A DNA stretch of 64,000 nt, from NCBI GenBank assembly GCA_030847615.1, contig JAUMIR010000001.1, forward strand, positions 445,462,687 through 445,526,686. The letters run 5' to 3'. Every line of letters begins with the position of its first letter. Position 1 is the stretch's first letter. Of the stretch, positions 63,010-64,000 are shown in pieces. The position numbers were made by a program, and so were the translations under genes. This DNA is from Gambelia wislizenii. Taxonomy: Eukaryota; Chordata; Lepidosauria; Squamata; Crotaphytidae. The notes beneath the pieces are model-generated. The model was not told the DNA's origin. It was given only the letters and a program-made list of their open reading frames with translations, and searched no databases.

Positions 63010-63225
63010 ATGAGATCTTTGTTGTTGTGTGCCTTCTTGTTTTTAACTTATGGTGACCATAAGGTGAAGTTGTCATGGCGTTTTCTTAGCAAGATTTGTA
63101 CAGAAAGGGGTTGCCTTTGCCTTCCTCTAAGGCTGAAAGTGTGTGACTTGTCCAAGGTCACCCAGTGGGTTTCCATAGCTGAGGAGTCTTTGTCCTATGT
63201 TCAAACCACTACACCATGCTGGCTC
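63010..63225 (-). mobile_element. tRNA-derived SINE, minus strand
   Basis: GTTGTTGTGTGCCTTCTTGT, GCAAGATTTGTACAGAAAGG, AGGTCACCCAGTGGGTTTCC, then AAACCACTACACCATGCTGG at the tRNA-head end. It is near full-length and lies upstream of RPS6KL1 exon a. Confidence 0.75.
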
Positions 63226-64000
63226 TCCCAATGGGATCTACACCAATTATGTTTGCAGTTTACAGTCTTTGTGGAAAGCTTCAGTACTTGTAATCTGTTC
63301 CAGTTTATAGATCACTCATAACCATGGGTGTGAAACACTAGTGTAGATGATGACTGTTGTAAAGTAATAGAGCCCAAACTTAGAATCTGAAATACTGTTG
63401 CACTGCAACTCCCTGAACCTCTGAATAGTGGCCAAGCTGGCTTGGGCTTCTGGGAGTTGAAGTCCAACAACATCTGGAGAGTTAAGTTTGGGAACCTGCC
63501 CTGTTCTTCAGCACACTTCATCCTATGCAGGCATTCAGCCTGCTCACAGGAGAAAGTATGGAGGTCACATGAGCATACATGCAAGTGCCACACCCAACAT
63601 CGTCATTTCTCCCCATTTATCATGAACTTCCTGTGTTGGAAGGGAAGCTCTGAAGGGAGCTTCTACTGGCATGAATCTGAGTAGAAGCTGCTCCACAATT
63701 AGGAAAACTGATAAAGCAAATGTGAACAGTAAACCCTTCACATAAAGGGCTTTTATATCAAGGAAACTCAAATTCTGTGCTCACAAATCCAAAATAATTT
63801 AAGCAGAGTATTTGCTAAATGTTACATATTCCACATACTTTACATTTGCTACCAAGATTCAAGTATTTAGAGTTTCTGGAGTTATCTGAAAAAGATCAGA
63901 GATAAACAGAAAGACAGTGTGGTATCGTGCTACACCAGGAGTGCTACACCAGGGCCTAGGAAATCGGCATACTAGTGCCCACAGAGCCATTAAACTCACT
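63226..64000. other. RPS6KL1 intron to window edge
   Basis: No upstream RPS6KL1 exon was recognised here. The sequence near 63390-63500 (CAACTCCCTGAACCTCTGAA ... GGAGTTGAAGTCCAACAACA) is one more copy of the small MITE-like repeat seen near 10870 and 18030. Confidence 0.5.

Overview
The window is animal nuclear DNA, most likely from a squamate reptile (lizard or snake). The genes are split into short exons with GT/AG introns. Between them lie CR1-type and L2-type LINE remnants, an RTE-like LINE, tRNA-derived SINEs of the squamate kind, and many short hAT-like and Tigger/pogo-like DNA transposons. There are no bacterial operons and no CRISPR array. The reptile assignment is inferred from the repeat mix and the protein sequences; it was not tested by a database search.

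Three protein-coding genes can be reconstructed exon by exon with consistent reading phase. PROX2 (prospero homeobox 2) is on the minus strand, with four coding exons between 12477 and 4857, giving 651 codons and a complete homeo-prospero domain. DLST (E2 component of the 2-oxoglutarate dehydrogenase complex) is on the plus strand, with fifteen coding exons between 21849 and 45327, giving 460 codons. It includes the lipoyl-lysine motif, the catalytic His/Asp motif and a CpG-rich promoter. RPS6KL1 (ribosomal protein S6 kinase-like 1, a predicted pseudokinase) is on the minus strand, with eight exons between 62883 and 51179. Its amino-terminal MIT-domain exons lie beyond the right edge. From memory, order and orientation (PROX2 minus, DLST plus, RPS6KL1 minus) match the human 14q24.3 neighbourhood, so this looks like an ancient conserved block. 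The three genes do not form a pathway: one is a nuclear transcription factor, one a mitochondrial TCA-cycle enzyme and one a kinase-like protein.

Layout: 1-4856 is repeat-bearing DNA downstream of PROX2; 4857-12490 is PROX2; 12491-21590 is intergenic and full of small transposons; 21590-22480 is the DLST CpG island; 21849-46446 is DLST with its 3' UTR; 46450-50270 is intergenic; 50270-64000 is RPS6KL1 up to the window edge.

The most interesting local structure is around DLST exon 11. A degraded upstream copy of the exon carries an in-frame TGA and is split by an insertion of about 750 bp. The real exon's 5' splice site lies inside a 32-bp tandem duplication that creates a second identical donor; using that donor would produce an immediate stop at the next exon. 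Other notable points are a CR1 fragment that reaches within a few bases of an RPS6KL1 splice donor, a possible 30-nt in-frame microexon in RPS6KL1, and a hAT-like element nested in a SINE with a perfect 8-bp target duplication. I saw nothing that amounts to a wholly new biological system.
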